NCBI RefSeq assembly: GCF_001672755.1
Contig: NZ_LZKI01000058.1
Location: 1 to 34,714, forward strand
Direction of reading: 5' to 3'
Length of the DNA stretch: 34,714 nt
Source: Mycobacterium colombiense
GTDB lineage: Bacteria > Actinomycetota > Actinomycetes > Mycobacteriales > Mycobacteriaceae
The translations under genes were made by a program, and so were the position numbers. Below the pieces are notes generated by a model. The model searched no databases and was not told the DNA's origin. It saw only the letters and a list, made by a program, of their open reading frames with translations. This document shows positions 24,725-32,413 of the stretch, one piece after another. How positions within the stretch are numbered: the first letter of the stretch is position 1; each line of letters starts with the position of its first letter.

Positions 24725-25411
24725 CTAGCCCAGGGTCAGCAGAGCCTGGTCCACTTGGCTTTGGGTTTCCGACGACGCCTTGCTGGCCACGGCGTCCAGG
24801 AAGCGGCTGGCGACGTCGCGCAGCTTGAGGTTCGTCTCCTGGGAACGCCACACCAGAATGTCGAAGGCATGCTCGGCCGAGATGCCGTAGGCGGTCATCA
24901 GCACGCCCTTGGCCTGCTCGATGCGTGCCCTGGCTTCGGCCACCGCCGAGAGCACGTTGGTGATGTCGGAGTGCAGTGAATCGGTGACGTCGACGTAGAA
25001 CCCGGACGTGCCGGCCAACGCCCCGCTGGCGTCGAGCATGCGATCGCCGGCGACGACGACGCAGCGGGTGCGCCCGGCGGTGTCGATGATGCGGTGCCGG
25101 CTGCTGAACGGCTTGCCCTTCATCACCCGGTCCAGCACGGCGGCCACCCGCTCGCGGTCATCGGGATGCTTGTGTTGCAGCAGCAGTTCCGTGGTGGGCT
25201 CCACCTGGCCCGGCTTGTAGCCGTGCATGCGCGCCACCGCATCCGACCACTCCCAGCGATGGCCGTCGAGGTGGAACCAGAACCGGCCGACGCGCTGTGG
25301 CTCACCGAGACCCAGCACCAGGTCGACCGCGCTCAGCTCGCCACCCTCGACGACGTCAGACACCAGCGCCTCAGGGCGCTCAACAGTTTCGTCGTTGAAG
25401 TTCACTGCCAT
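24725..25411 (-). CDS. PAS-ANTAR domain RNA-binding regulator
   Basis: This 228-residue protein has an N-terminal PAS fold (about 40-145, with FWFHLDGHRWEWSD and HPDDRERV of the PAS_3 type) and a C-terminal ANTAR domain (about 150-208, with IEQAKGVLMTAYGISAEHAF). ANTAR domains bind paired RNA stem-loops and prevent transcription termination; the PAS domain may sense a ligand or redox state. No kinase or receiver domain is fused. I chose ATG 25411 because AAGGA lies eight bases upstream; a TTG 12 codons earlier adds unlikely sequence. It lies 99 bases downstream of the racemase-like gene and 22 bases upstream of the ABC-F gene, all on the same strand. Its RNA targets are unknown. Confidence 0.9.
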   Translation of the reverse strand: MAVNFNDETVERPEALVSDVVEGGELSAVDLVLGLGEPQRVGRFWFHLDGHRWEWSDAVARMHGYKPGQVEPTTELLLQHKHPDDRERVAAVLDRVMKGKPFSSRHRIIDTAGRTRCVVVAGDRMLDASGALAGTSGFYVDVTDSLHSDITNVLSAVAEARARIEQAKGVLMTAYGISAEHAFDILVWRSQETNLKLRDVASRFLDAVASKASSETQSQVDQALLTLG

Positions 25412-25510
25412 CGCGCGTGTCCTTAACCCTTCCGTGCATCCTTGCAATATCGATTCCCCTTTTTGCCCGCGTCCATACCTCGCCCTGTGGCGGACGGACG
25501 GTGCCTGCCG

Positions 25511-26617
25511 TCAGGTCATCCGATAACGCTCGGCGTCTTCGTATTTGAACTCCAGGCCGAACCCCGGCCGGTGTTGATCGGGCCGCAATGCGCCGCCATC
25601 GGGCGGCAGTGCGCCGTCGAAGAGCATGTGTTCGATGCGGTGGTGGTCGTGGAAGTACTCCAGATGCCGCAGGTTCGGGATGGTGGTGGCGACGTGGGCG
25701 TGCAGGTTGGGAGCGCAGTGTCCCGAGACGTCCACGTTGTAGGAGGCGGCGACGGCCGCGGCGCGCACCCAGTCGGTGATGCCCCCGCAACGAGTGACGT
25801 CGATCTGCAGGCAGTCGACCGCGTCGGCGGCGAGCATGCGGTTGAAGTACGCGAGGTCGTAGCCGTACTCGCCGGCGGTGACGTCTGGGGTCACCTGGTC
25901 GCGCACCTCCCGCAGCCCGTCCAGATCGTCGGAGGACACGGGTTCCTCGAACCAGGTGACGCCGTGGTCGGCCATCGCGTGGGCCACCCGGATCGCCTGC
26001 TTGCGGTCGTAGCCGCCGTTGGCGTCGACGTATAGTTCGACGTCCGGGCCGATCACTTTGCGCGTCAGGGCAATCCGATCCAGATCGCGGCTCACGTCGG
26101 AGCCCCACGACTCACCGATCTTGATCTTCACCCGTGGGATCTTCCACTCGTGGACCCAGCGTTCGAGCTGGGCGCGGGTGGTGCGCTCGTCGTAGGTGGT
26201 GAAGCCGCCGCTGCCGTAGATCGGCACTTCCGCGCGCGCCATGCCGAGCAGCCGGCATACCGGCAGCTCCAGCAGCTTGCTCTTGAGATCCCACAGCGCG
26301 GTGTCGACCGCAGAGATCGCGCAGGAGGCCAGGCCTGGCCGCCCGTTGTTGCGCATCGCCGCGACCATCGACGCCCACCGTGCCGGGATGTCCACGGCAC
26401 TGTGGCCGGTGAGCGCGTCGGCGAGCTTGCCGTCGATCAGCTTGGCGCACGCCCCGTCGGCGTAGGTGTAGCCGATCCCGCGTCTGCCGGCGGCCGTAAC
26501 CTCGGCCAGCACCAGCGTGGTCGACGTCCAGGACAGGGTGCCATCGGCTTCCGGTGCGTCGGTGGGGATTTCGTAGATCTGCGCGGTGACCTCCTCGATC
26601 CGCGCTTCGGGCGTCAT
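25511..26617 (-). CDS. Enolase superfamily protein, mandelate racemase subgroup (probable sugar-acid dehydratase)
   Basis: This 368-residue protein has the N-terminal capping domain and C-terminal barrel of the mandelate racemase/muconate lactonising enzyme group. The visible catalytic set is K164-x-K166, metal ligands D198 (VDANG), E224 (FEEP) and E250 (AGE), and the D273/H300 dyad (QIDVTRCGG and SGHCAPN). A His-Asp dyad plus KxK places it in the mandelate racemase subgroup, most members of which dehydrate sugar acids by removing a proton next to a carboxylate. The substrate cannot be read from sequence. The ATG at 26617 overlaps the upstream SDR stop as ATGA; the frame is open further upstream only because it shadows the SDR gene. 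It appears to be the last gene of the six-gene block. Confidence 0.9.
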   Translation of the reverse strand: MTPEARIEEVTAQIYEIPTDAPEADGTLSWTSTTLVLAEVTAAGRRGIGYTYADGACAKLIDGKLADALTGHSAVDIPARWASMVAAMRNNGRPGLASCAISAVDTALWDLKSKLLELPVCRLLGMARAEVPIYGSGGFTTYDERTTRAQLERWVHEWKIPRVKIKIGESWGSDVSRDLDRIALTRKVIGPDVELYVDANGGYDRKQAIRVAHAMADHGVTWFEEPVSSDDLDGLREVRDQVTPDVTAGEYGYDLAYFNRMLAADAVDCLQIDVTRCGGITDWVRAAAVAASYNVDVSGHCAPNLHAHVATTIPNLRHLEYFHDHHRIEHMLFDGALPPDGGALRPDQHRPGFGLEFKYEDAERYRMT

Positions 26618-27630
26618 CGTGCCCACCGGCGGCGCGCCCGGGCCGCGAGCCAGGCGCCCACCCCGGCGGCGCTCAGCGCGCCGGTGCCGCTGACGACGGG
26701 ATGTTGCGACGTCCACAGTTGCGGGCTGTGCGCGTGCGACCGGTCGTCGAACTGGCCGCGTGGGCCGTGGTCGGTGCCCGGCTCGGAGTCCAGCGGCTGC
26801 CAGAGGTTGTTGGGCCGGTCGCGGCTGACGTGTTCGGAGGTCTGTTGGGAGTCGTATCCGGTGCGGCCCAGGTAACGGTCCAGCAGCGGCGCGACGAACT
26901 TCTGGCCCAGCAGGGTCACCATGGTGGAATCGCCGACCCAGAATTGTTTTCGCCCTGGATGATCGGCGGCGTAGAGGACGCCGCGGGCGGCGACCTCGGG
27001 CTGGTAGATCGGCGGTACCGGCTGGGGATGGCGGGGCAGCCGGGACAGTACCCAGGAGAATTGCGGGGTGTTCACCGCCGGCATCTGCACGACGGTGATC
27101 CGCACCTTCGAGCCCTCGTGAATCAGCTCGCAGCGCACCGATTCGGTGAACCCGTTGATCGCGTGCTTGGCGCCGCAATAGGCCGACTGCAGCGGGATCG
27201 ATCGCTGGCTGAGCGCCGAACCCACCTGCACGATAGTGCCCCGGTTGCGGGGGCGCATCTTGGCCAGCGCCGCCATGGTGCCGTGCACGTACCCGAGGTA
27301 GGACACTTCGGTCACGCGTTTGAACTCCCCGGCGCTGATCTCGGTGAACGGCGCGAACACCGACGTGAACGCGACGTTGACCCAGACGTCGATGGGACCG
27401 AATGCGGCCTCGGCCTCGTCGGCGGCGGCGACGACGGCCGAGTGGTCGGCCACGTCGGTCGGGATGGCCAGTGCCTTGCCGCCGCTGGCCTCGACGTCAC
27501 GCGCGGCCCCGTCGAGTCCGGCGGCGCCGCGGGCGAGCAGGACGACGTTGGCGCCGCGCCGGCCGAACTGCTGGGCGGTGGCGCGGCCGATGCCCGCGCT
27601 GGCTCCGGTGATCACCACGGTCTGTGTCAT
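26614..27630 (-). CDS. Short-chain dehydrogenase/reductase with C-terminal membrane-like tail
   Basis: This NAD(P)-dependent oxidoreductase has 338 residues. The cofactor motif TGASAGIG is at 9-16 and the catalytic Ser138, Tyr151 and Lys155 follow in GSAL and YCGAK. The usual NNAG is replaced by VNVAF at about 84-89. It is about 90 residues longer than a classical SDR. The extension is rich in polar residues and ends in a hydrophobic alanine-rich stretch followed by Arg residues (VVSGTGALSAAGVGAWLAAR then RARRRWAR), which could anchor it to the membrane. ATG 27630 is favoured by GAGAGG ten bases upstream; an ATG at 27669 overlapping the GH15 stop is the alternative and would add 13 residues. 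The stop overlaps the next gene by ATGA. Confidence 0.88.
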   Translation of the reverse strand: MTQTVVITGASAGIGRATAQQFGRRGANVVLLARGAAGLDGAARDVEASGGKALAIPTDVADHSAVVAAADEAEAAFGPIDVWVNVAFTSVFAPFTEISAGEFKRVTEVSYLGYVHGTMAALAKMRPRNRGTIVQVGSALSQRSIPLQSAYCGAKHAINGFTESVRCELIHEGSKVRITVVQMPAVNTPQFSWVLSRLPRHPQPVPPIYQPEVAARGVLYAADHPGRKQFWVGDSTMVTLLGQKFVAPLLDRYLGRTGYDSQQTSEHVSRDRPNNLWQPLDSEPGTDHGPRGQFDDRSHAHSPQLWTSQHPVVSGTGALSAAGVGAWLAARARRRWAR

Positions 27631-27661
27631 CGCAGAACTGCCTCTCGCTCGGTCGGAGTGG

Positions 27662-29452
27662 TCATTCATGGTGGGCGTCGTCGTCGGTGAGGGTGGCCGT
27701 ACATTCGAGCATCAGCGCGTGCGCGAACGCCTGGGGCAGGTTGCCGCGAAGTTGACGCTGCCGCACGTCGTACTCCTCGCAGAACAGCCCCGGCGGCCCG
27801 CACGCCGCGCGGTTGCGTTCGAACCAGCGCATCGCGCAATGCCCATGGCCCAGTTGGTCTTCGGCCAGCGCCATCATGAACCCGCAGAGCAGGAAGGCGC
27901 CCTCGGCGTCACCGAGGTCGCGCTCGTCGTGCCGGAAGCGGTAGACGAACCCGTCGTCGGTGAGCTCCCGGCGAACGGCGTCCAGGGTCGCCCGGGTGCG
28001 CGGGTCGTCGCCGGGCACCGCGCCGCGCACCGGAGGCAGCAGCAGCGACGCGTCCACCCCCGTCAGCCGCGGGCTGCGCTGCCAATAGCCGTGCGGGTGC
28101 AGGCTGCTCGACGCCGTGTCCGCCAGGATCGCATCGGCCAGCGATGCGCACGCCGCCACCTCCGGACCCGCGCCGGCCACCTTGGCGATGGCGCGCAATC
28201 CGGCCACGCAGGCCAGCCGGGACTGCGACCAGTGCTCGTCGTCCACCTCCCAGACCCCGGCATCCGGTTCGCGCCAACGCTTTTCGATGGCCCTGATGGC
28301 CGTCTGCGCGGCGCGCCACCCGTCGGCGTCCAGCCGGTCCACGGCGCCCGCCTTGGCCAGCAGCTGCAGCGCCTCGCCGAACACGTCGAGCTGGAATTGC
28401 TGGTTGACCCAGTTGCCGATCTTGTCGGCGCCGCCGGGATAGCCCGGCAGGTCGAGCCCTTCTTCGCTGGGCACCGCGCCGCCGGTGACCGTGTAGGCGG
28501 GCTTGAGGTTCGGGCCGTCCTCGAGCAGCCGGGCGCCGACGAATTCGACCGCACGGTCCAGCAATTCGGTCGTGCCGACCGCGGCGGCCGCCATGCCGGC
28601 GTACACCTGGTCACGGATCCAGGCGTAGCGGTAGTCGTAGTTCTGATTGGTGTGTGCGCGCTCGGGCAGGCTCATCGTCGCGGCGGCCACCATGCCGCCG
28701 CCGCTGCTGGTCAGGCCGCGCAGCACCGCGTAGGAGTGGCTTCCGTCGCGGGGGGCGATGGTGCACTCCAGCCGGGGCACGCTGCGCTGCCAGGCGGCCG
28801 CGGTGGCGTCCCAGGCCAGGTCGGGATCGGGGGGCTGGTCGGGCAGCGCGCGTTCGGACAGCTCCAGCACGAGGTCGTGCTGGCGGCCCTCCTCGAGGGT
28901 GATCTCACAGGTGAGCATTTCGCCGTTGTCGTGCGCGGCTTTGCGGGTGTGCACGTCGCAGCCGGCCAGCCAGCGCCAGCGCAACCGGCCGGACCGGCCG
29001 CTCCACACGCCGCCGTCGGAGGCCGGCTGGCCGAGGCCGTGCCGACCGAACGCCGCGCCCGGGGCCAGCAGCACCCGCACGCGCGCCGTCCCGCGGCACA
29101 CCGTGAGCCGCCGCAGCAGTACCACCCGGTCCGGATCCCCCGGAAACGCCAGCGCTTCACGGCATTCCACGGTGCTGTCGCGGGTGATCCACCGGTTGCG
29201 CCAGATCAGGCTGCCCGGTTCGTAATAGCCGCCCCACACGTGCCGGACGTCGACCGGGGTGATCGCGTAAATACCGCCGCCGCCAATGAGATTGGAGAAG
29301 ACGGCGTCGGAGTCCCAGTGCGGCGCGCACATCCACGCGACGTCGCCCTGCGGCCCGACCAGCGCGCCCCGCTCGCCGTCGGCGAGCAGCGCGTACTCGC
29401 GCAGCACCCGCGGCGCGAACGTCGTCTGAACGTCGATCGTCTGGTCAGCCAC
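27662..29452 (-). CDS. Glycoside hydrolase family 15 (trehalase/glucoamylase-like)
   Basis: This 596-residue protein has an N-terminal beta-rich domain (about 15-230) and a C-terminal (alpha/alpha)6 barrel. Family landmarks are YRYAWIRD at 274-281, the general acid region PSEEGLDLPGY (E330/E331) followed by KIGNWVNQQFQLDVFGE, and the general base region LFCEEYD (E559/E560) followed by GNLPQAFAHA. The family hydrolyses alpha-glucosides such as trehalose or maltodextrins by inversion. There is no signal peptide, so a cytoplasmic substrate such as trehalose is plausible. Start codon GTG overlaps the stop of the GMC gene by eight bases, and the SDR gene follows closely, so co-expression is likely. 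It is not adjacent to known trehalose genes in this window. Confidence 0.92.
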   Translation of the reverse strand: MADQTIDVQTTFAPRVLREYALLADGERGALVGPQGDVAWMCAPHWDSDAVFSNLIGGGGIYAITPVDVRHVWGGYYEPGSLIWRNRWITRDSTVECREALAFPGDPDRVVLLRRLTVCRGTARVRVLLAPGAAFGRHGLGQPASDGGVWSGRSGRLRWRWLAGCDVHTRKAAHDNGEMLTCEITLEEGRQHDLVLELSERALPDQPPDPDLAWDATAAAWQRSVPRLECTIAPRDGSHSYAVLRGLTSSGGGMVAAATMSLPERAHTNQNYDYRYAWIRDQVYAGMAAAAVGTTELLDRAVEFVGARLLEDGPNLKPAYTVTGGAVPSEEGLDLPGYPGGADKIGNWVNQQFQLDVFGEALQLLAKAGAVDRLDADGWRAAQTAIRAIEKRWREPDAGVWEVDDEHWSQSRLACVAGLRAIAKVAGAGPEVAACASLADAILADTASSSLHPHGYWQRSPRLTGVDASLLLPPVRGAVPGDDPRTRATLDAVRRELTDDGFVYRFRHDERDLGDAEGAFLLCGFMMALAEDQLGHGHCAMRWFERNRAACGPPGLFCEEYDVRQRQLRGNLPQAFAHALMLECTATLTDDDAHHE

Positions 29453-31142
29453 GGGCTCCCGCCTCCGACCTCCGTCCGGCGGTGGTATCGATCTCCCCGC
29501 CGGCCAGTCGCTCGGCGAGCCGCGAGGCCAGCGCCATGATGGTCAGCGCGGGATTCGCCGAGCCCTGTGTCGGGCACACCGAGCCGTCGGCGAGAAACAG
29601 GTTCGGCACGCCCCAGACGCGTTGATCGGAGTCGACGACGGAATTCTGCGGGCTGGTGCCCATCCGGGCGCCGCCGATCAGGTGGGCGAAACGCTCGATG
29701 GTGAGCACGTCCTGGGCGTCGGCGGCATGCAGGATGTCGCCGATCACCTTGGTGGAGTAGGCCATGTTGGCCTTATCGTTGTCGCAGAGGGTGTAGTCGA
29801 ACCGGGCCACCGGAATGCCGTACGGATCCTTCTCGTCGGCCAGCGTCACCCGATTGTCCGGCAGCGGCAGCAGCTCGTTGAGCACGCCGACGGTCGCCCA
29901 GTGGTTGTAGTCGCGCATGTACTCCCGCATGGCGCGTCCCCAATGCCCTTCGGCGAGCACGTGTTCGGCCCAGCCGATGGGCATCGGCGACACCGTCTGG
30001 ATGGCGAAGCCGCGGGCGAATCCACGCGAGAGGTCGGTCTCGTAGAACTGTTCGGAGGTCACCTCCGGGGGCGGTGCCTTGTACATCCGGACCTCCTCGG
30101 ACCACCGGCCCGCGGACTGGGTGGCGCCCTGCACCATCACATAACGCCCGACCTGATCGTCGTTGTTGCCCAACCCGTTCGGGAAGCGGTCGCTGGCCGA
30201 GTTCAGCAGCAGCCTCGGCGTCTCGATCGAATACCCGGCAATGGCAACGACTTTGGCGCGTTGCCGCCGCTCCTTGCCGCCAATCTCGTCGTAGTAGACC
30301 ACGCCCCGAGCCGTGCCGCTCTCGTCGAGCTCGACGCGGGAGGCCATGCAGTTGGCGCGGATCTCCACGGCGTGGGCCAGCGCGTCGGGGAGGTGCGTGA
30401 CGTAGGGGCTGGCCTTGGCGTTGACCTTGCAGCCCTGCAGGCAGTAGCCGCGGTAGATGCAGTGCGGCCGGTTCCCGAACGTTCCGTTGACGATGCCGAC
30501 CGGCCCCACCCGCATCTCGATGCCGAGCTTGAGCGCGCCCCGCCAGATCTTGGCGGCAGCACCCGAAATAGGGTGCGGTGCAAAGGGATAGCGGTGCGGA
30601 TCGCCCCACGGCCAGTTCTGGCCGGCCACCGGCAGCTCGAGCTCGACCTGCTCGTAGTGGCGGCGGATGTCCTGGTAACGGATGGGCCAGTCCGCCCCGA
30701 CCCCGTCCCGCGTGTAGGTCTCGAAGTCGCTGGGGTGGAAGCGCGGGGTGTATCCGGCATAGTGCACCATGGAACCGCCCACGCCACGCCCGGAGTTGTT
30801 CTTACCCAGCTCGATCGGGTCGTCGCCGCCGATGATGCGTTTCTGCGTCCAATACAGCGCATGGGAGCCGGCCTCGTCGGACACCCAGTCCTCGTCGGGG
30901 TGCCAGAACGGGCCGGCCTCGAGGATCACGACCCGCCAGCCCCGCCGGGCCAGACGCTGCGCCAGCACCGAGCCGCCGGCACCGGCGCCCACCACAACCA
31001 GATCGACCTCGTCGTCGTCGGCGTACCGGCGCATGGTCTTCTCGCCGGGCAGGTCGCGCGTGTGCACGTCGAGCAGGAATCGCGAATCGTTGTTCTTCGG
31101 TTCGACCGCGCCCTTGAACAGGCCCCGCAAGAAGTCGCCCAT
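29445..31142 (-). CDS. GMC-family FAD-dependent oxidoreductase (gluconate dehydrogenase large-subunit-like)
   Basis: This 565-residue flavoprotein has the FAD-binding GAGAGG at 52-57 ending in the acidic LEAG, the family stretch GRGVGGSMVHYAGY, and a C-terminal pair H487 (HLIGGARMG) and N530 (SANPALT). These are 43 residues apart, the same spacing as the catalytic His pair in glucose oxidase. Members oxidise alcohols or the anomeric or C2 position of sugars. The next gene upstream encodes a gluconate 2-dehydrogenase subunit-3 homologue, whose stop overlaps this ATG by one base (TGATG). The acceptor is likely not oxygen but a membrane quinone or cytochrome, though no cytochrome c gene is present. 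The longer open frame upstream shadows the neighbouring gene. Confidence 0.92.
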   Translation of the reverse strand: MGDFLRGLFKGAVEPKNNDSRFLLDVHTRDLPGEKTMRRYADDDEVDLVVVGAGAGGSVLAQRLARRGWRVVILEAGPFWHPDEDWVSDEAGSHALYWTQKRIIGGDDPIELGKNNSGRGVGGSMVHYAGYTPRFHPSDFETYTRDGVGADWPIRYQDIRRHYEQVELELPVAGQNWPWGDPHRYPFAPHPISGAAAKIWRGALKLGIEMRVGPVGIVNGTFGNRPHCIYRGYCLQGCKVNAKASPYVTHLPDALAHAVEIRANCMASRVELDESGTARGVVYYDEIGGKERRQRAKVVAIAGYSIETPRLLLNSASDRFPNGLGNNDDQVGRYVMVQGATQSAGRWSEEVRMYKAPPPEVTSEQFYETDLSRGFARGFAIQTVSPMPIGWAEHVLAEGHWGRAMREYMRDYNHWATVGVLNELLPLPDNRVTLADEKDPYGIPVARFDYTLCDNDKANMAYSTKVIGDILHAADAQDVLTIERFAHLIGGARMGTSPQNSVVDSDQRVWGVPNLFLADGSVCPTQGSANPALTIMALASRLAERLAGGEIDTTAGRRSEAGARG

Positions 31143-31888
31143 CACAACTCCCCGTTGTTCACGATTTGCACCGGATCCTCGTCGGTGGCGCCGCGGGTCT
31201 CGTACGGTTCGCGCGCGGCGGCCGGTCCGGTGGCACCACCGAGGCGCATGAAACCACGCGGGTAGGCCGGGCCGCCGAACCCGATCTCGTTCCACGCCCA
31301 CGGGTGGGAGTAGAAGCCCGACAACGTCATTCGCATGCACACCGACCACGCCCGCTTGACGTTCAGGCTCTCCCACGCCCCGCCCTGCAGGTCTGCCTGC
31401 GAGAACTTATCGATGATCGCCTCGCGGGTGGTGATATCGGCGTCGGCGAATGAGGCTGCGCCGTAGTGGGTCGACGCCGCCTCGTCGAGCCCGCGCAGCA
31501 CCAGCCGCCAGGTGTCACGGTCATCGGGCATGTCGGCGTACTGGTAGCCGTCGAGGCGCCCGTCGGTGAGCTTGGAGTCGACCGACTCGGCCACGGGAAC
31601 CCGCGGTTCGACGTCTTGCGCCAGCACCGTGTCGCAGAACGCGCGCAGGCACGGCTCCTCTTCGGGCGTGAAAAACCTTAGGGGACAGGGCGGTTCGAGC
31701 CGGGCCAGCACCACCTTCCGGGTGGCCTCGTCCCACGTGTCGGCGGTTTCCAGCACGTCGTAATCGGGATAGCGCCCGATCATCTGCGGCGTGACACCGC
31801 GGCGTTGCTTGGGCAGCCAGGACGGGTGCGGCGGCTTGCCGTCGGGACGCAGGTTGGGCAGGTGGTCGGGGCGTGAGGTGTCGGCCAT
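31142..31888 (-). CDS. Gluconate 2-dehydrogenase subunit 3 family protein
   Basis: This 248-residue protein has the subunit-3 fold features: FTPEEEPCLRAFCDTVL near the N-terminal third and helical segments such as TREAIIDKFSQADL and AWSVCMRMTLSGFYSHPWAW. In characterised gluconate and related sugar dehydrogenases, the small subunit accompanies the GMC flavoprotein and often carries a Tat signal that exports both. Here the N-terminus (MADTSRPDHLPNLRPDG) has no twin-arginine or hydrophobic export signal, so the complex is probably cytoplasmic or held at the inner membrane face. It overlaps the GMC start and follows the small membrane protein gene by 18 bases. The ribosome site before its ATG is weak. 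Confidence 0.85.
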   Translation of the reverse strand: MADTSRPDHLPNLRPDGKPPHPSWLPKQRRGVTPQMIGRYPDYDVLETADTWDEATRKVVLARLEPPCPLRFFTPEEEPCLRAFCDTVLAQDVEPRVPVAESVDSKLTDGRLDGYQYADMPDDRDTWRLVLRGLDEAASTHYGAASFADADITTREAIIDKFSQADLQGGAWESLNVKRAWSVCMRMTLSGFYSHPWAWNEIGFGGPAYPRGFMRLGGATGPAAAREPYETRGATDEDPVQIVNNGEL

Positions 31889-31906
31889 CTCGAAAATCCC
31901 AGCGCC

Positions 31907-32413
31907 CTAACCGCGGAACCGTTCGCGGCGCAGTATCGACGCCAGCAACCCCATCCCGCCGACCATGCACATCAATCCCGGCGCCGCGATCGGCGGCCCC
32001 ATCGGCACGTTGTACGACGCGTTCTTCCACCCGCCCGGCTTGCGCGCGACGCCGCGGGCGTGCAGGTATTCGCCCATCAGTCCATTGGCCGTATAGATGC
32101 CCGCGGTGATGGGCAGCCAGAGCTTGGCCCAGCGCTTTGAGAACACCCCACCGATTCCGGCGACGACCACCGGCGGGGTCACCACGATCGGGCTCCACAT
32201 CCATTTGTTGCCGAAGCTGGCTTTGTAGTGCTCGAAGTAGATTTCGGCCGTCGTGACCAGAGCCGCCACGGCGGTCAGCCCGGACAGCGAGCGTTCGAAT
32301 CGGCCGTGCGCGACCTCGTACAGCGCTCGCCCGGCCAGATGTTGGACCTCACCGAGTCCGTCGCTGCCGGCGGTGCGGTCTTTCAACCCTCCGCCGTTGC
32401 CCAGCAACAACAT
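31907..32413 (-). CDS. Small four-TM membrane protein, first gene of the oxidoreductase block
   Basis: This 168-residue protein has four predicted membrane segments at about 41-60, 73-91, 98-115 and 138-161. I recognise no named family. I chose ATG 32413 because GGGAAGGG lies six bases before it; an ATG two codons upstream touches the ribosome site, and the open frame beyond that (to 32632) reads as random Arg/His-rich sequence and runs through a perfect inverted repeat. It stands at the head of the block with the subunit-3 and GMC genes immediately after it, so it may anchor or pass electrons from the dehydrogenase in place of the cytochrome subunit. That role is inference from position only. 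Confidence 0.75.
   Translation of the reverse strand: MLLLGNGGGLKDRTAGSDGLGEVQHLAGRALYEVAHGRFERSLSGLTAVAALVTTAEIYFEHYKASFGNKWMWSPIVVTPPVVVAGIGGVFSKRWAKLWLPITAGIYTANGLMGEYLHARGVARKPGGWKNASYNVPMGPPIAAPGLMCMVGGMGLLASILRRERFRG

Noticed and set aside
26618..27178. Upstream extension of the racemase-like gene (to 27178)
   Set aside because: It lies wholly within the SDR gene in another frame; ATG 26617 overlaps the SDR stop and begins the family-typical N-terminus.
27631..27669. SDR start at ATG 27669 overlapping the GH15 stop
   Set aside because: It is possible by coupling but adds 13 polar residues before the first strand and has no ribosome site; ATG 27630 has GAGAGG upstream. Kept only as an alternative.
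31143..31376. Upstream extension of the GMC gene (to 31376)
   Set aside because: The added residues are a shadow of the subunit-3 gene; MGDFLRGLFK at 31142 gives a normal N-terminus.
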